From: CAYTZH01 sp964442285
GTDB taxonomy: Bacteria; Myxococcota_A; UBA9160; JAFDET01
Direction: 5' to 3'
DNA length: 57,716 nt
NCBI GenBank assembly: GCA_964442285.1
Contig: CAYTZH010000035.1
Location: 1 to 57,716, forward strand
Below, piece after piece: positions 49,295 through 57,689 of this stretch; the first letter of the stretch is position 1; every line of letters begins with the position of its first letter. A model generated the notes under the pieces. It searched no databases. It saw only the letters and a program-made list of their open reading frames with translations, and was not told the origin of the DNA. The position numbers were made by a program, and so were the translations under genes.

Positions 49295-51574
49295 ATGTCC
49301 GTGCACGATCTCTTCGCCGACGAGCTCGTGTGGGGAGCGATCGGCTTCGCGATCGCCGCGGGCCTCGCGCTCCGGAACCTGCGAGGCGTCGCGCTCGGCG
49401 CTCCCCTGACTCTCCTGGCCGGGACGGTCGGCGTCTACGGGGGATTCTGGGGATCGCGCCTCGTCGCCGTGCTCGGCGCCAACCCCTCCCTGTTCGTCCA
49501 CGAGCCGGGCTTCTCGCTGCGGTTCTGGCTGGGCATGGACTCGTGGCTCGGCGGTGTCATCGCAGGCGTCGCGCTCTTCGCCCTGGTCGTGCGACTCGGT
49601 GGGGGACGAGCGGGCTCCGCCGCGAGCGCCGTCGTACCCGCGCTGCCCCTGGTGCACGTGGCCATCCAGCTGGGTGCGTTCCTTCGCGGCGACGGGCTCG
49701 GCACCATCACGGACCTGCCCTGGGCGGTGCACCCAGCCGAGGTCGGGGCGGGGGTGCACCCCCTCCCGGTCTACGTCCTGGCGAGCGAGCTCGGCGCGGT
49801 GCCGCTGCTCCAGGCGGCCTGGCACCGCCCTGCGCTGCGGGCCTCGCTCCTGCCGGCCTACCTCCTTCTGGGGAGCCTCCTGGCGCTGGGCGTGAACCAC
49901 CTGTCCGCGTCGCCGACCGGGATCCCGCTCGCCATCGGGCCGACGACGTTTCAGGTGATCCACGCGGCCGTCGCCTTCGGGGCCGTCGTCGCGCTCCCCG
50001 GCGTCCGGCGCGCCCGACCCGGGATGGTGGCCGCCGGAGCCGGCCTCGCCGTCGCGGGGGCTGCGAGCGTCGTCGTGCTTCCGGTCTCGCCGCCTTCGGC
50101 GCACGCGGCCGGCCGGCGGGGCACCGTCCTGGTGCTGACCCGGAGCGCCCTCGCCGAGGCGGCCTCAGACCTCGTGCGCCATCGGGAGACTCAGGGCCAT
50201 TCGGTCGTCGTGCGTCGCTGGGAGCGCACTCCGACCCGCCCGGAGCTGATCGAAGAGGTGCGCGCCCACGTCGACGACCCGCTGCGCGCCGTGCTCCTCG
50301 TCGGAGATGCCGGTGCTCCGGGCGAGGAGACCGCCGACTGGCACCTGCCGTCCCTTCGCACTGCGGAAGGCAAGCTCTCGGACATGCGCTACGGGGATCT
50401 GGATGGCGACGGCCGGTCGGACGTGCCCGTGGGCCGACTCCCGGTCCGGGATGGGCGCGCACTGCGGGGCCTCGTCCACAAGCTCGTCGTCTACGAGGCC
50501 GCCGCGCGCCCGACGAGTGGCTTCCGGCTGACGATGTGGGCCGGGGCTCCGGGCTACGAGGCGCCGATCTCGGCCATCCTGCACCGGGTGCAGGCCGCGA
50601 AGCCCCGTTGGCTGGACTTCTTCGGCCTCTGCGGTGCGGCCGACTCGGTCTTCAGCGGGGACGTTCGCGAGCAGCCCCGGCTCTTTCTGCGGTGGCTCCG
50701 GGAGCCGGCGCTCGTCTCGATGGCGGTGGTCCACGGCTCGGCACAGAACATGAACGCCGCGGACCACGATGGCCGCCCGGTCTTCGTGGGCCTCTCCCAC
50801 GTGCAGGCGCTCGACTCGCTCACGCCGCTCGATCCCCTCCTCATCCTCGCCTGCCGGAGCGGGACCTTCGATCTGCCCGCCGCCGAAGGGAAGTCGCTTT
50901 CCGAGGCGTTCCTGCAGCATCCGGGCGGGCCGGTCGCCGTGGTGGCGGCTTCCGGCGACGACGGCCCGCTCACCAACTACCTCGCCGTGCGCTCGATCTC
51001 CCGGGCCCTCGAGGAGGGATCGGTGTCCACGATTGGCGAGCTGCTGCTCCACTACCAGCGCGAGCTCCACCAGGCGGACGGCGAGACCGTGCGCCGGCTG
51101 GACGGCGGACTGGGAGGGGTCGAGGCCATCCTCGCGTCCGTGGGCGAGCGGCGTGCGAAGGAGTTCTCGTCGCCCGAGACCATTCGCGAGGGCGTCCTCC
51201 GCTACAACCTGCTGGGCGATCCCCTCACCCCGGTCCGGCTCCCGGCGGCCCTCCCGGTCCGGGTGACCTCGACGAGGGAAGGGCTGGTCGCGTCGGGCCG
51301 TACGCCACCGGGTAGCGATCGCCTGCTCGTCGACTTCGTGGATCGGAGCGCCGAGCTCGAGCCCGTGCCCCCGGACGCGGACGCGGCGGAGCGGCGCCGG
51401 CTTCTCGCGTCGGCCAATCGGGTGCCGCGCGTCCTGGCGCGCCACGAGCTGGCGGGCGAGAGCTGGACCGTCGGGATCCCCGAGCCGCCCGCCTGCCGGT
51501 TCCAGGACTGCTACCTGCGCTTCCGCCTGCTCGGCAGCGAGACGAGCCACTATGCGATCCACGCGCTTCGATAG
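49295..51574 (+). CDS. Lgt-like membrane domain fused to C25 (gingipain/PorU-type) cysteine peptidase
   Basis: Residues 1-240 form about seven helices that follow the prolipoprotein diacylglyceryl transferase (Lgt) pattern (VGVYGGFWGSRLVAVL, then GVHPLPVYVLASELG), but key Lgt residues are lost (no HGG, no R-x-GC-GCC motif), so this half may be catalytically dead. A further hydrophobic segment at 244-268 ends in SAHAA, like a signal anchor. Residues 275-700 match a C25 peptidase: AVLLVGDAG, MRYGDLDGDGRSDVPVGRLP, catalytic His480 in VVHGSAQ and Cys520 in LLILACRSGTF. C25 includes gingipains and PorU, the type IX secretion sortase. It should face the periplasm. The next gene begins 21 nt downstream. 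Confidence 0.75.
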   Translation: MSVHDLFADELVWGAIGFAIAAGLALRNLRGVALGAPLTLLAGTVGVYGGFWGSRLVAVLGANPSLFVHEPGFSLRFWLGMDSWLGGVIAGVALFALVVRLGGGRAGSAASAVVPALPLVHVAIQLGAFLRGDGLGTITDLPWAVHPAEVGAGVHPLPVYVLASELGAVPLLQAAWHRPALRASLLPAYLLLGSLLALGVNHLSASPTGIPLAIGPTTFQVIHAAVAFGAVVALPGVRRARPGMVAAGAGLAVAGAASVVVLPVSPPSAHAAGRRGTVLVLTRSALAEAASDLVRHRETQGHSVVVRRWERTPTRPELIEEVRAHVDDPLRAVLLVGDAGAPGEETADWHLPSLRTAEGKLSDMRYGDLDGDGRSDVPVGRLPVRDGRALRGLVHKLVVYEAAARPTSGFRLTMWAGAPGYEAPISAILHRVQAAKPRWLDFFGLCGAADSVFSGDVREQPRLFLRWLREPALVSMAVVHGSAQNMNAADHDGRPVFVGLSHVQALDSLTPLDPLLILACRSGTFDLPAAEGKSLSEAFLQHPGGPVAVVAASGDDGPLTNYLAVRSISRALEEGSVSTIGELLLHYQRELHQADGETVRRLDGGLGGVEAILASVGERRAKEFSSPETIREGVLRYNLLGDPLTPVRLPAALPVRVTSTREGLVASGRTPPGSDRLLVDFVDRSAELEPVPPDADAAERRRLLASANRVPRVLARHELAGESWTVGIPEPPACRFQDCYLRFRLLGSETSHYAIHALR

Positions 51575-51595
51575 GCCGAGAGGGACGACGTCGCC

Positions 51596-53701
51596 ATGAG
51601 CTACTGGAGCTGGGGCGTAGCGGGCTTCGCGGTGGGCACCGCCGTGGCCATCCGGAACGCGCGCAGGAGCGGGATCGGGTTCTCCTTCCCCGTCGGCGTG
51701 GTGCTCGTGACCGTGGGCCTCTACGCCGGCATCCTGGGAACGAAGCTCCTCGACGTGGCGCTCGTGCGCCCGGAGCTCTTCCGGGAGGACCTTCCGGCGG
51801 CGCTCGCCTTCTGGAACGGCGGCCTGGCGTGGCAGGGGTTCGTGCTGGCCTTCGCGGGGCTCGCCGTGGTCCTCGCGCTGGCGGGCAAGCCCGTGTGGCT
51901 GACGGTCGGCTGCGCGGCGCCGGGGCTGGCGCTGGCCCATGCGATCAGTCGCCTCGGGTGTCTCTCGCACGGCTGCTGCCACGGCGCGCCGAGCGACCTT
52001 CCCTGGGCCATCTGGTCCACGCGCCTGAGCGCGTCGGTCCACCCGACGCAGCTCTACAGCCTGGTCCTCGAGCTGGGGGTGTTCGGGGTGCTGCAATGGG
52101 CCTTCGACCGTCGGCCCGCGTCCCGGTCGCTGCTCTTCCCGGCGTACCTGATGCTGTTCTCGTTCCACCGGTTCGGGATCGGCTTCCTTCGAGGCGACGC
52201 TCCGGGCCCGGAATGGGTGCCGGGTCTGCGCGCGGACCAGGTGATCTGCGTCGTCTACTTCGCCGCCGGAGCGCTTGCTCTGTTCGCCCTCCAGCGCCGC
52301 CGCATCGCGGGAGCCGCCGTGGCGCTCCTGGCGCTGCTCGCTCCCTCCGCCTGTGGCGTGGACCGCGACGTGCTGGCCGAGTTCCAGGGCGGCGAGATCA
52401 CGCGAGCCGAGTTCCACGAGTGGCTCGACGCCGCCGGGAGCCGACGCGCGCTGGACCTGCCGACGCGGTTCGGGACCCGGTCCGTGCTGCTCCCCACCGA
52501 GACGGTTCTCCGGAACGAGCTCGAGCAGGAGCGCAGCCTGGTGCTGATGATCCTGGACGAGCTCGCAGCCCGTGAGGCCACGGATCGGGGTCTCGACCGG
52601 GAGGAGCCGCTGAAAACGATCCTCGAGGTCCACGCCGAGGACACCCTGGTCCGTCACGTGCGGGAGAGGGCGCCGGAGCAGTCCGAAGGAGGCTACTCCG
52701 AGGCCGTGGTCAGCCTGCGTTACATCTTCCGCGAGGTGAAGACCTTCCGCTGGGTCACGGGCCCGGGCGGGGAGGCGATCCAGCAACGGCTCCCGGAGCG
52801 CGAGATCGAGCGTCGCTACGCCACGGCACTCGAAGAGGCACGTGCCATCGTCGAACGGCTCCGCGGCGGGGAGGACTTCGCGGAGCTCGCGCTGGAGGCG
52901 TCGGAGTTCCCGCTCCGGGAACCCGGCGGGGACGTGGGCTATCAGCTCGCCAGCGCGCTGCCCGCGCCGCTCGCGGACGCCGTCTTCTCCCTCGAGGAGG
53001 GGGGCTTCACACCGGCTCCGATCACCGTGGAGACGGATCCGGGAGCGGCGGTCGGCTTCGGGGCGATCTGTGACGACTGTGCCGCCGTCTCCCACCCGCC
53101 CGGCGTCTACGTCGCGATGGTGACCGAGCGGCGTCGGGTGTCTCCGGAGGTCGTCGCCGACCTGCCGGTGGAGCCGGTCGTGGCCCGGCAGCTGAGAAGG
53201 CAGCTCCTCGAGAACGCCATGCTGAGCGCGTTCCAGAGTCGCCTCGGAGCGGAGACCGCCGCCGACTTCGAGAAGGTCTCGAGCCCGGACGAGGCGGACG
53301 TGATCTTCCGGATCGACGGCGCGGAGTTCCGCGTGGCCGAGCTGAACGCGCGGGTCGAGGCGCTGCAAGCGAGCGTGGAGGAGCGGTTCCACGGCCCGAT
53401 CTCGAGCGCACGGCGGCGCAGGCTCGCGGAGGACAAGTACCGATACGAGCTCTGCAGGCGTCTCGCCGAACGCGCGGGGCTGCTCGAGGACCCCGCCTAC
53501 CAGATGCGGCAGCAGGTGAAGCGAACGACCGTGCTCGCCCGCGAGTACCGCCACGCCGTCGCGACGAACCGCGTGCAGGGCGAGGGGCCGGTCGCAGACG
53601 AGAGCGACACCGAGGGCGAGCGAAGGTTGGAGGAATGGGCGGAACGCGCGCTCGAGGCTTCCGACTACCGGATCTTCGAATCGAGGCTCGAGGGCGCTTG
53701 A
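51596..53701 (+). CDS. Lgt-like membrane domain fused to parvulin-type (PpiC/SurA) prolyl isomerase
   Basis: Residues 1-235 are a well-kept Lgt-like domain: GLYAGILGTKLLDVAL, NGGLAWQG, AHAISRLGCLSHGCCHG, SVHPTQLYSLVLE and FHRFGIGFLRGD. The His of the usual HGG loop is Asn here. At about residues 238-253 a signal-like helix ends in LLALLAPSAC, an internal lipobox-like motif, after which the chain resembles an exported PpiC lipoprotein. A parvulin domain lies at about 360-480 (RLRGGEDFAELALEASEF, then PGGDVGYQ), with a helical C-terminal tail. It has GAGAGGGA-like sequence before the ATG and forms an operon with the Lgt-C25 gene. Confidence 0.8.
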   Translation: MSYWSWGVAGFAVGTAVAIRNARRSGIGFSFPVGVVLVTVGLYAGILGTKLLDVALVRPELFREDLPAALAFWNGGLAWQGFVLAFAGLAVVLALAGKPVWLTVGCAAPGLALAHAISRLGCLSHGCCHGAPSDLPWAIWSTRLSASVHPTQLYSLVLELGVFGVLQWAFDRRPASRSLLFPAYLMLFSFHRFGIGFLRGDAPGPEWVPGLRADQVICVVYFAAGALALFALQRRRIAGAAVALLALLAPSACGVDRDVLAEFQGGEITRAEFHEWLDAAGSRRALDLPTRFGTRSVLLPTETVLRNELEQERSLVLMILDELAAREATDRGLDREEPLKTILEVHAEDTLVRHVRERAPEQSEGGYSEAVVSLRYIFREVKTFRWVTGPGGEAIQQRLPEREIERRYATALEEARAIVERLRGGEDFAELALEASEFPLREPGGDVGYQLASALPAPLADAVFSLEEGGFTPAPITVETDPGAAVGFGAICDDCAAVSHPPGVYVAMVTERRRVSPEVVADLPVEPVVARQLRRQLLENAMLSAFQSRLGAETAADFEKVSSPDEADVIFRIDGAEFRVAELNARVEALQASVEERFHGPISSARRRRLAEDKYRYELCRRLAERAGLLEDPAYQMRQQVKRTTVLAREYRHAVATNRVQGEGPVADESDTEGERRLEEWAERALEASDYRIFESRLEGA

Positions 53702-53733
53702 TGCGACGGGGCCCCGGCCCGACGCCGATCTAG

Positions 53734-53755
53734 TAGACTGCTCGGTCTAGTTGTG
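53734..53755. promoter_or_regulatory. TetR-3-type operator, copy 2
   Basis: TAGACTGCTCGGTCTA is a perfect TAGAC-N6-GTCTA palindrome followed by GTTGTG. It matches copy 1 at 46212-46233 in 18 of 22 positions and lies 28-49 bp before the ADH start codon. The orientation relative to the downstream gene is the same as at copy 1. Confidence 0.75.
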
Positions 53756-53782
53756 CCACGGTCGAGGAAAGGACCCGACAGG

Positions 53783-54850
53783 ATGGACGAGATGGACGGG
53801 ACACCGGGCGAGAGCCTCGTCGAAGAGACGATCCCCGCCTCGATGTTCGTGCCGAAGTTCCTCGGCAAAGGCGAGATCGACTGGACCGCGAAGCCCGTCC
53901 CGGAGCCGGGGGAGGGTGAGATCCTCGTGCGCGTGGCGGCCAACGCCATGTGCGGCACCGATCGCCTCCAGCACCGCTTCGGCTCGCCCGTCGTTCCGGG
54001 GCACGAGGCCGCCGGGACCGTGGTCGCCGCAGGGCCCGGGACGACCACTCCGACGGGCACGCCCGGGGTGGTCTACCTCATGGGCTACTGCGGACGCTGC
54101 CGCTCCTGCCGAGCGCGGCACACGAACCAGTGCCTGGCCAAGACCTGCGACATGGGCTTCACCCAGGACGGCGGCTACTGCCGCTACGAGCGCGTGCGCG
54201 AGCCCCTCTTCTTCCCCGTCGCGCGCGACCTTCCCCTCGACGAAGCGACGCTGCTCCTCGACGTGATGGGGACCAGCGGGCACGCGATCGAGCGGGCGAG
54301 GCTCGTTCGGAAGGACATCGAGAGCGTGCTCGTCGCTGGCGCGGGACCGATCGGCCTGGGCATCGTGGCCATGGCGCGCCTGCTGCTCGGCGAAGAGATC
54401 CCGCTCTTCGTCTTCGACCGTGCCGGCTACCGGCTGAGGCTGGCGCAGCGGCTCGGGGCGATCGCAATCGACATGGAGAAGCAGGACGTCGCCGCGGCAC
54501 TCCGGGATCATGGGATCGACGCAGCCGATGCGGTCTTCGACGCGGCCGGTCGGCGCGAGGCGCGGGACCGCCTGATCCAGTGTGCTGCGAAGCGCTCGGT
54601 GCTGGTGTGCGTGGGCCATGGGGAGGACGTGGCGCTCGACGTCTCGTCCCAGCTGATCGCCCCCGAGCGCGCCGTGCTCGGGAGCGAGTACTTCCGCTAC
54701 GACGAGCTCCCAGCGAACCTCGAGCGCCTGAAGGAGCATCGCGAGTACCTCGCCGGCATCATCACGCACCGGCTGCCGCTCGAGGAGCTCCCCGATGCGT
54801 TCGCGGCCTTCAATGCGTGCGAGACCGGGAAGGTGGTGATCCAGCCGTGA
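53783..54850 (+). CDS. Zinc-dependent alcohol dehydrogenase (MDR family)
   Basis: The 355-residue protein has catalytic zinc ligands in AMCGTDRLQH and VPGHEAAGTV, structural-zinc cysteines in YCGRCRSCRARHTNQC and the Rossmann loop VLVAGAGPIGLGIVAMAR. The substrate is likely a polyol or sugar, as for many MDR enzymes encoded beside Gfo/Idh oxidoreductases. I start it at ATG 53783 after GAGGAAAGG, although an in-frame GTG exists at 53753. It is the first gene of an ADH, Gfo/Idh, GH1 operon with a TetR-type palindrome at its promoter. Confidence 0.87.
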   Translation: MDEMDGTPGESLVEETIPASMFVPKFLGKGEIDWTAKPVPEPGEGEILVRVAANAMCGTDRLQHRFGSPVVPGHEAAGTVVAAGPGTTTPTGTPGVVYLMGYCGRCRSCRARHTNQCLAKTCDMGFTQDGGYCRYERVREPLFFPVARDLPLDEATLLLDVMGTSGHAIERARLVRKDIESVLVAGAGPIGLGIVAMARLLLGEEIPLFVFDRAGYRLRLAQRLGAIAIDMEKQDVAAALRDHGIDAADAVFDAAGRREARDRLIQCAAKRSVLVCVGHGEDVALDVSSQLIAPERAVLGSEYFRYDELPANLERLKEHREYLAGIITHRLPLEELPDAFAAFNACETGKVVIQP

Positions 54851-55839
54851 GCGACCGCACGCGCGTGGCGGTCGTAGGGGCGGGCCTCTGGGGGCGCAAC
54901 CACGCCCGGGTCTTCGCGTCCCACCCCTACAGCCAGCTCGTCGCCGTCTGCGGGCGTAGCGAGGCGAAGACCCGGGCGCGGGCCGAGGAGTTCGGCGTGC
55001 CCGCGTACCTGGATGTCGCGAAGATGCTCGACGCGGTGAAGCCCGACCTCGTGAGCCTCTCGCTTCCCAATCTCGACCACTTCGAGCCCACCCTCGCCGT
55101 GATCCGGGCAGGCTACCCACTGCTGGTCGAGAAGCCCCTGGTCTTCGAGCTGGAGCAGGCGGATCAGCTGCTGGCCGAAGCCGACGAGCGCGGCCTCTTC
55201 TTCGCCATCAACTTCAACCACCGCTACGCGAAGCCCGTCCAGCTCGCCCGGCAGGCGGTCGAGGCCGGGAAGCTCGGGCCCATCCGCTTCGCAACGTGGC
55301 GCTTCGGCGGCGAGGGAAGCTGCGCGCACCATCCCCACGCGAACCTGATCGAGACCCAGTGCCACGCCTTCGACATGCTCGAGCTGCTCGGTGGCCCGAT
55401 CGAGTCGATCTCGGCGGAGATGGCGGAACCCCGCGCGGAGAGCGAAGGCTATACGACCGTCGTGCTCGCACTGCGCTTCGCGAGCGGCGCCGTCGGGAGC
55501 CTCGTCGGCAGCTACGACTCGAGCTACGCCTACCGCGGCACCCACCAACTCGAGGTGAACGGGCAGGCCGGCCGGATCTGGGTCGAGGACACCGTCGCCG
55601 AGTACCGCTATCAGGCGGCCGGGAGCGAGACGGCGGAGGTCTGGCGGGCCGGCTACTTCAACGACCCGGGCCGCCAGTTCGGCCACACCTTCGACCGCCA
55701 CGCCCACGAGGTGCTCCAGGCGCTGCGCGACGGCGCGCCGCCCCCGGTGCACGCGCGCGCCGGTCGCCGCGCCCTGGCCCTGGCCCACGCCGCGATCCGC
55801 GCCTTCGAGAGCGGGAGCCGGGTGGTCGTAGGGGAGTAG
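54847..55839 (+). CDS. Gfo/Idh/MocA-family oxidoreductase
   Basis: The 330-residue protein has the N-terminal Rossmann motif VAVVGAGLWGRNHARVF, the family's EKP motif in LLVEKPLVFELEQAD and a C-terminal sugar-binding domain with HHPHANLIETQCHAFDML, where the His pair is probably catalytic. It uses NAD(P) to oxidise or reduce sugars or inositols. It starts at GTG 54847, overlapping the ADH stop (GTGA). The next gene is 8 nt downstream. Confidence 0.9.
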   Translation: MSDRTRVAVVGAGLWGRNHARVFASHPYSQLVAVCGRSEAKTRARAEEFGVPAYLDVAKMLDAVKPDLVSLSLPNLDHFEPTLAVIRAGYPLLVEKPLVFELEQADQLLAEADERGLFFAINFNHRYAKPVQLARQAVEAGKLGPIRFATWRFGGEGSCAHHPHANLIETQCHAFDMLELLGGPIESISAEMAEPRAESEGYTTVVLALRFASGAVGSLVGSYDSSYAYRGTHQLEVNGQAGRIWVEDTVAEYRYQAAGSETAEVWRAGYFNDPGRQFGHTFDRHAHEVLQALRDGAPPPVHARAGRRALALAHAAIRAFESGSRVVVGE

Positions 55840-55847
55840 GGACGGTC

Positions 55848-57191
55848 GTGCCCACGCTCGAGTTCCCGCCCGACTTCGACTGGGGCTGCTGTGCCGACGC
55901 CTACCAGACCGAGGACGCCTGGAACGAGGACGGCAAGGGCGAATCGATCTGGGACCGCTTCTGCCACGAGGGCAGGGTGAAGACCGGCGAGACGGGGGAC
56001 GTGGCCTGCGACTTCTACCACCGCTACCGCGAGGACGTGGCGCTCATGAAGTCCCTCGGGCTTCGCACCTTCCGCTTCAGCGTGGCCTGGACCCGCATCC
56101 TGCCCGAGGGCAAGGGGCGGGTCGAGGAGCGGGGGATCGACTTCTACGACCGCCTGGTCGACGAGCTCCTCGCGGCGGGCATCTCGCCGCTGGCCTGCTG
56201 CTACCACTTCGATCTGCCGCAGGCGCTCCAGGACGAGGGAGGCTGGGCGAACCGGGCTACGGCGCACCACTTCGCCGACTACTGCGGGCTCATCGTCGAG
56301 CGCCTCGGCGACCGGGTGAAGCGCTGGATGGTCATGAACGAGCCCTGGATGTGCAGCGCCAATGCCTACCTCTACGGCAACGCCGCGCCGGGCGTCCGGG
56401 ACCTGGACACCGGGCTTCGCGCGATGCACGTGCTGGCGCTCGCCCACGGCATGGCCGTGCGGGCGATGCGCGCCACCGCCAAACCGGACTCGATCACCAC
56501 CTGCTACCACACCGCCGGAATCTACCCGGCCAGCGAGTCCGAGGCGGACCGTGCCGCGGCCGAGCGGCTCTGGCAGTGGTTCAACGCCTGGTTCATCGAA
56601 GCGACCCTCCACGGGCGCTACCCGGACCTGGGCCTCCCGGACGTCGACGTGGAGAAGCTCCTCGGCGTCGAGCAGGGCGACATGGAGACCGTGCGCGCTC
56701 CGCTGGACTACCTCGGAATCAACGTCTACCAGCGCCTGGTTGCCGCCGACGACGCCCGGGTCCCGTTCCTGCGCGTCCTCCCCGTCATTCCCGAGGAGGG
56801 CGAGTTCACGGACTACCCCTGGGAGGTCTGGCCGGAGGCAGTCCACCAGGTCTTCTCTCGTATGTGGCGCGACTACCGGATGCCCATGTGGATGACCGAG
56901 GTCGGCTGCGCCTACGCGGACTTCCCCGACGAGCACGGCGTGGTGGACGACGCGCGGCGCATCTCATTCCTCCGACGCTACTTCGCCCAGCTCCACCGGG
57001 CGATGGACGAGGGCGCCGACGTGCGCGGCTGCCACGTCTGGTCGTTGATGGACAACTTCGAGTGGCAGGAGGGCTTCCGGCTACGCTTCGGCCTCGTCTA
57101 CTGCGACCACCAGACCCAGCGGCGGATCGTGAAGCGCAGCGGGGGGTGGTACCGGGACCTCATCGCTTCCGGGCGTCTGGAGCTGCCCTGA
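55848..57191 (+). CDS. GH1 family beta-glycosidase
   Basis: The 447-residue TIM-barrel enzyme shows the GH1 entry motif FPPDFDWGCCADAYQTEDAW, the acid/base Glu165 in MVMNEPWM and the nucleophile Glu351 in MWMTEVGCAYA. The final barrel strand is VWSLMDNFEWQEGFRLRFGL. The usual nucleophile motif TENG reads TEVG, and the QIEG motif reads QTED, so substrate specificity may be unusual. No signal peptide is present, so it is cytoplasmic. GTG 55848 is preceded by a purine-rich site. Confidence 0.88.
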   Translation: MPTLEFPPDFDWGCCADAYQTEDAWNEDGKGESIWDRFCHEGRVKTGETGDVACDFYHRYREDVALMKSLGLRTFRFSVAWTRILPEGKGRVEERGIDFYDRLVDELLAAGISPLACCYHFDLPQALQDEGGWANRATAHHFADYCGLIVERLGDRVKRWMVMNEPWMCSANAYLYGNAAPGVRDLDTGLRAMHVLALAHGMAVRAMRATAKPDSITTCYHTAGIYPASESEADRAAAERLWQWFNAWFIEATLHGRYPDLGLPDVDVEKLLGVEQGDMETVRAPLDYLGINVYQRLVAADDARVPFLRVLPVIPEEGEFTDYPWEVWPEAVHQVFSRMWRDYRMPMWMTEVGCAYADFPDEHGVVDDARRISFLRRYFAQLHRAMDEGADVRGCHVWSLMDNFEWQEGFRLRFGLVYCDHQTQRRIVKRSGGWYRDLIASGRLELP

Positions 57192-57265
57192 TCAGGCCAG
57201 AGTGAGCGGAGGGGGGCCAACGCACGCGAGCAATCGTTGTGCCGCTCGTACATGGATCGGAACCG

Positions 57266-57558
57266 ATGACGGACATCCCCGAACTCATCGAAGAGCAGCT
57301 GAAGAGGGCGATTCCCGCCCGGTTGCGAAGACGGCTGATGCAGGGCCGCTTCGAGTCTGGACAGGACATGGCCGCACTCCGCACCTTCGTGGGGCTCACA
57401 CAGACGGACTTCGCAAAGGCGATGGGGATCAAAGTGTCCACACGCTCCGCAACTGGGAGCAAGGCCGGAGGCAGCCGGAGGGTCCCGCGATCGCGCTGCT
57501 GCGGATCGCCGCACGCCACCCACGGATCCTTCGCGAGAACCTCGAGGCGGCGGCTTAG
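57266..57558 (+). pseudogene. NadS-like helix-turn-helix regulator, frameshifted
   Basis: The first frame (PELIEEQLKRAIPARLRRRL, then MAALRTFVGLTQTDFAKAMG) matches the NadS/HigA-like small HTH regulators. The HTH end and tail are in another frame (SVHTLRNWEQGRRQPEGPAI, then LLRIAARHPRIL) and end at TAG 57558. The frames join near 57431-57436, where one base is lost or two are added. Such genes usually accompany a toxin gene and are common in integrative elements; no toxin gene is adjacent here. It is the last gene before the attachment copy. Confidence 0.75.
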
Positions 57559-57589
57559 GGAGGGACGTCCGAGGTTCAGATGCCGCAGG

Positions 57590-57689
57590 CCTTGAGCACA
57601 CCTTGAGCACGGGGTCCGCCAGCAAAAACCTCACGATTCCGGCGAGTTATCGTCGGAGTCCGCGGGTTCGAGTCCCGTCCGCCCCGCCA
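57590..57689 (+). repeat. Attachment-site copy 4 with CCTTGAGCAC arm repeats (right end of segment C)
   Basis: CCTTGAGCACA (57590-57600) is followed directly by CCTTGAGCAC (57601-57610), at nearly the same distance from the core as the CGGGATACAA pair in copy 3. The segment ends with the 28-bp tRNA-Asp 3' end (57662-57689). In between, TTCCGGCGAGTTATCGTCGG resembles the same region of copy 2 (TTCCGAGGAGTTACAGCCGG). No gene is seen after it up to the window end. Confidence 0.8.
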
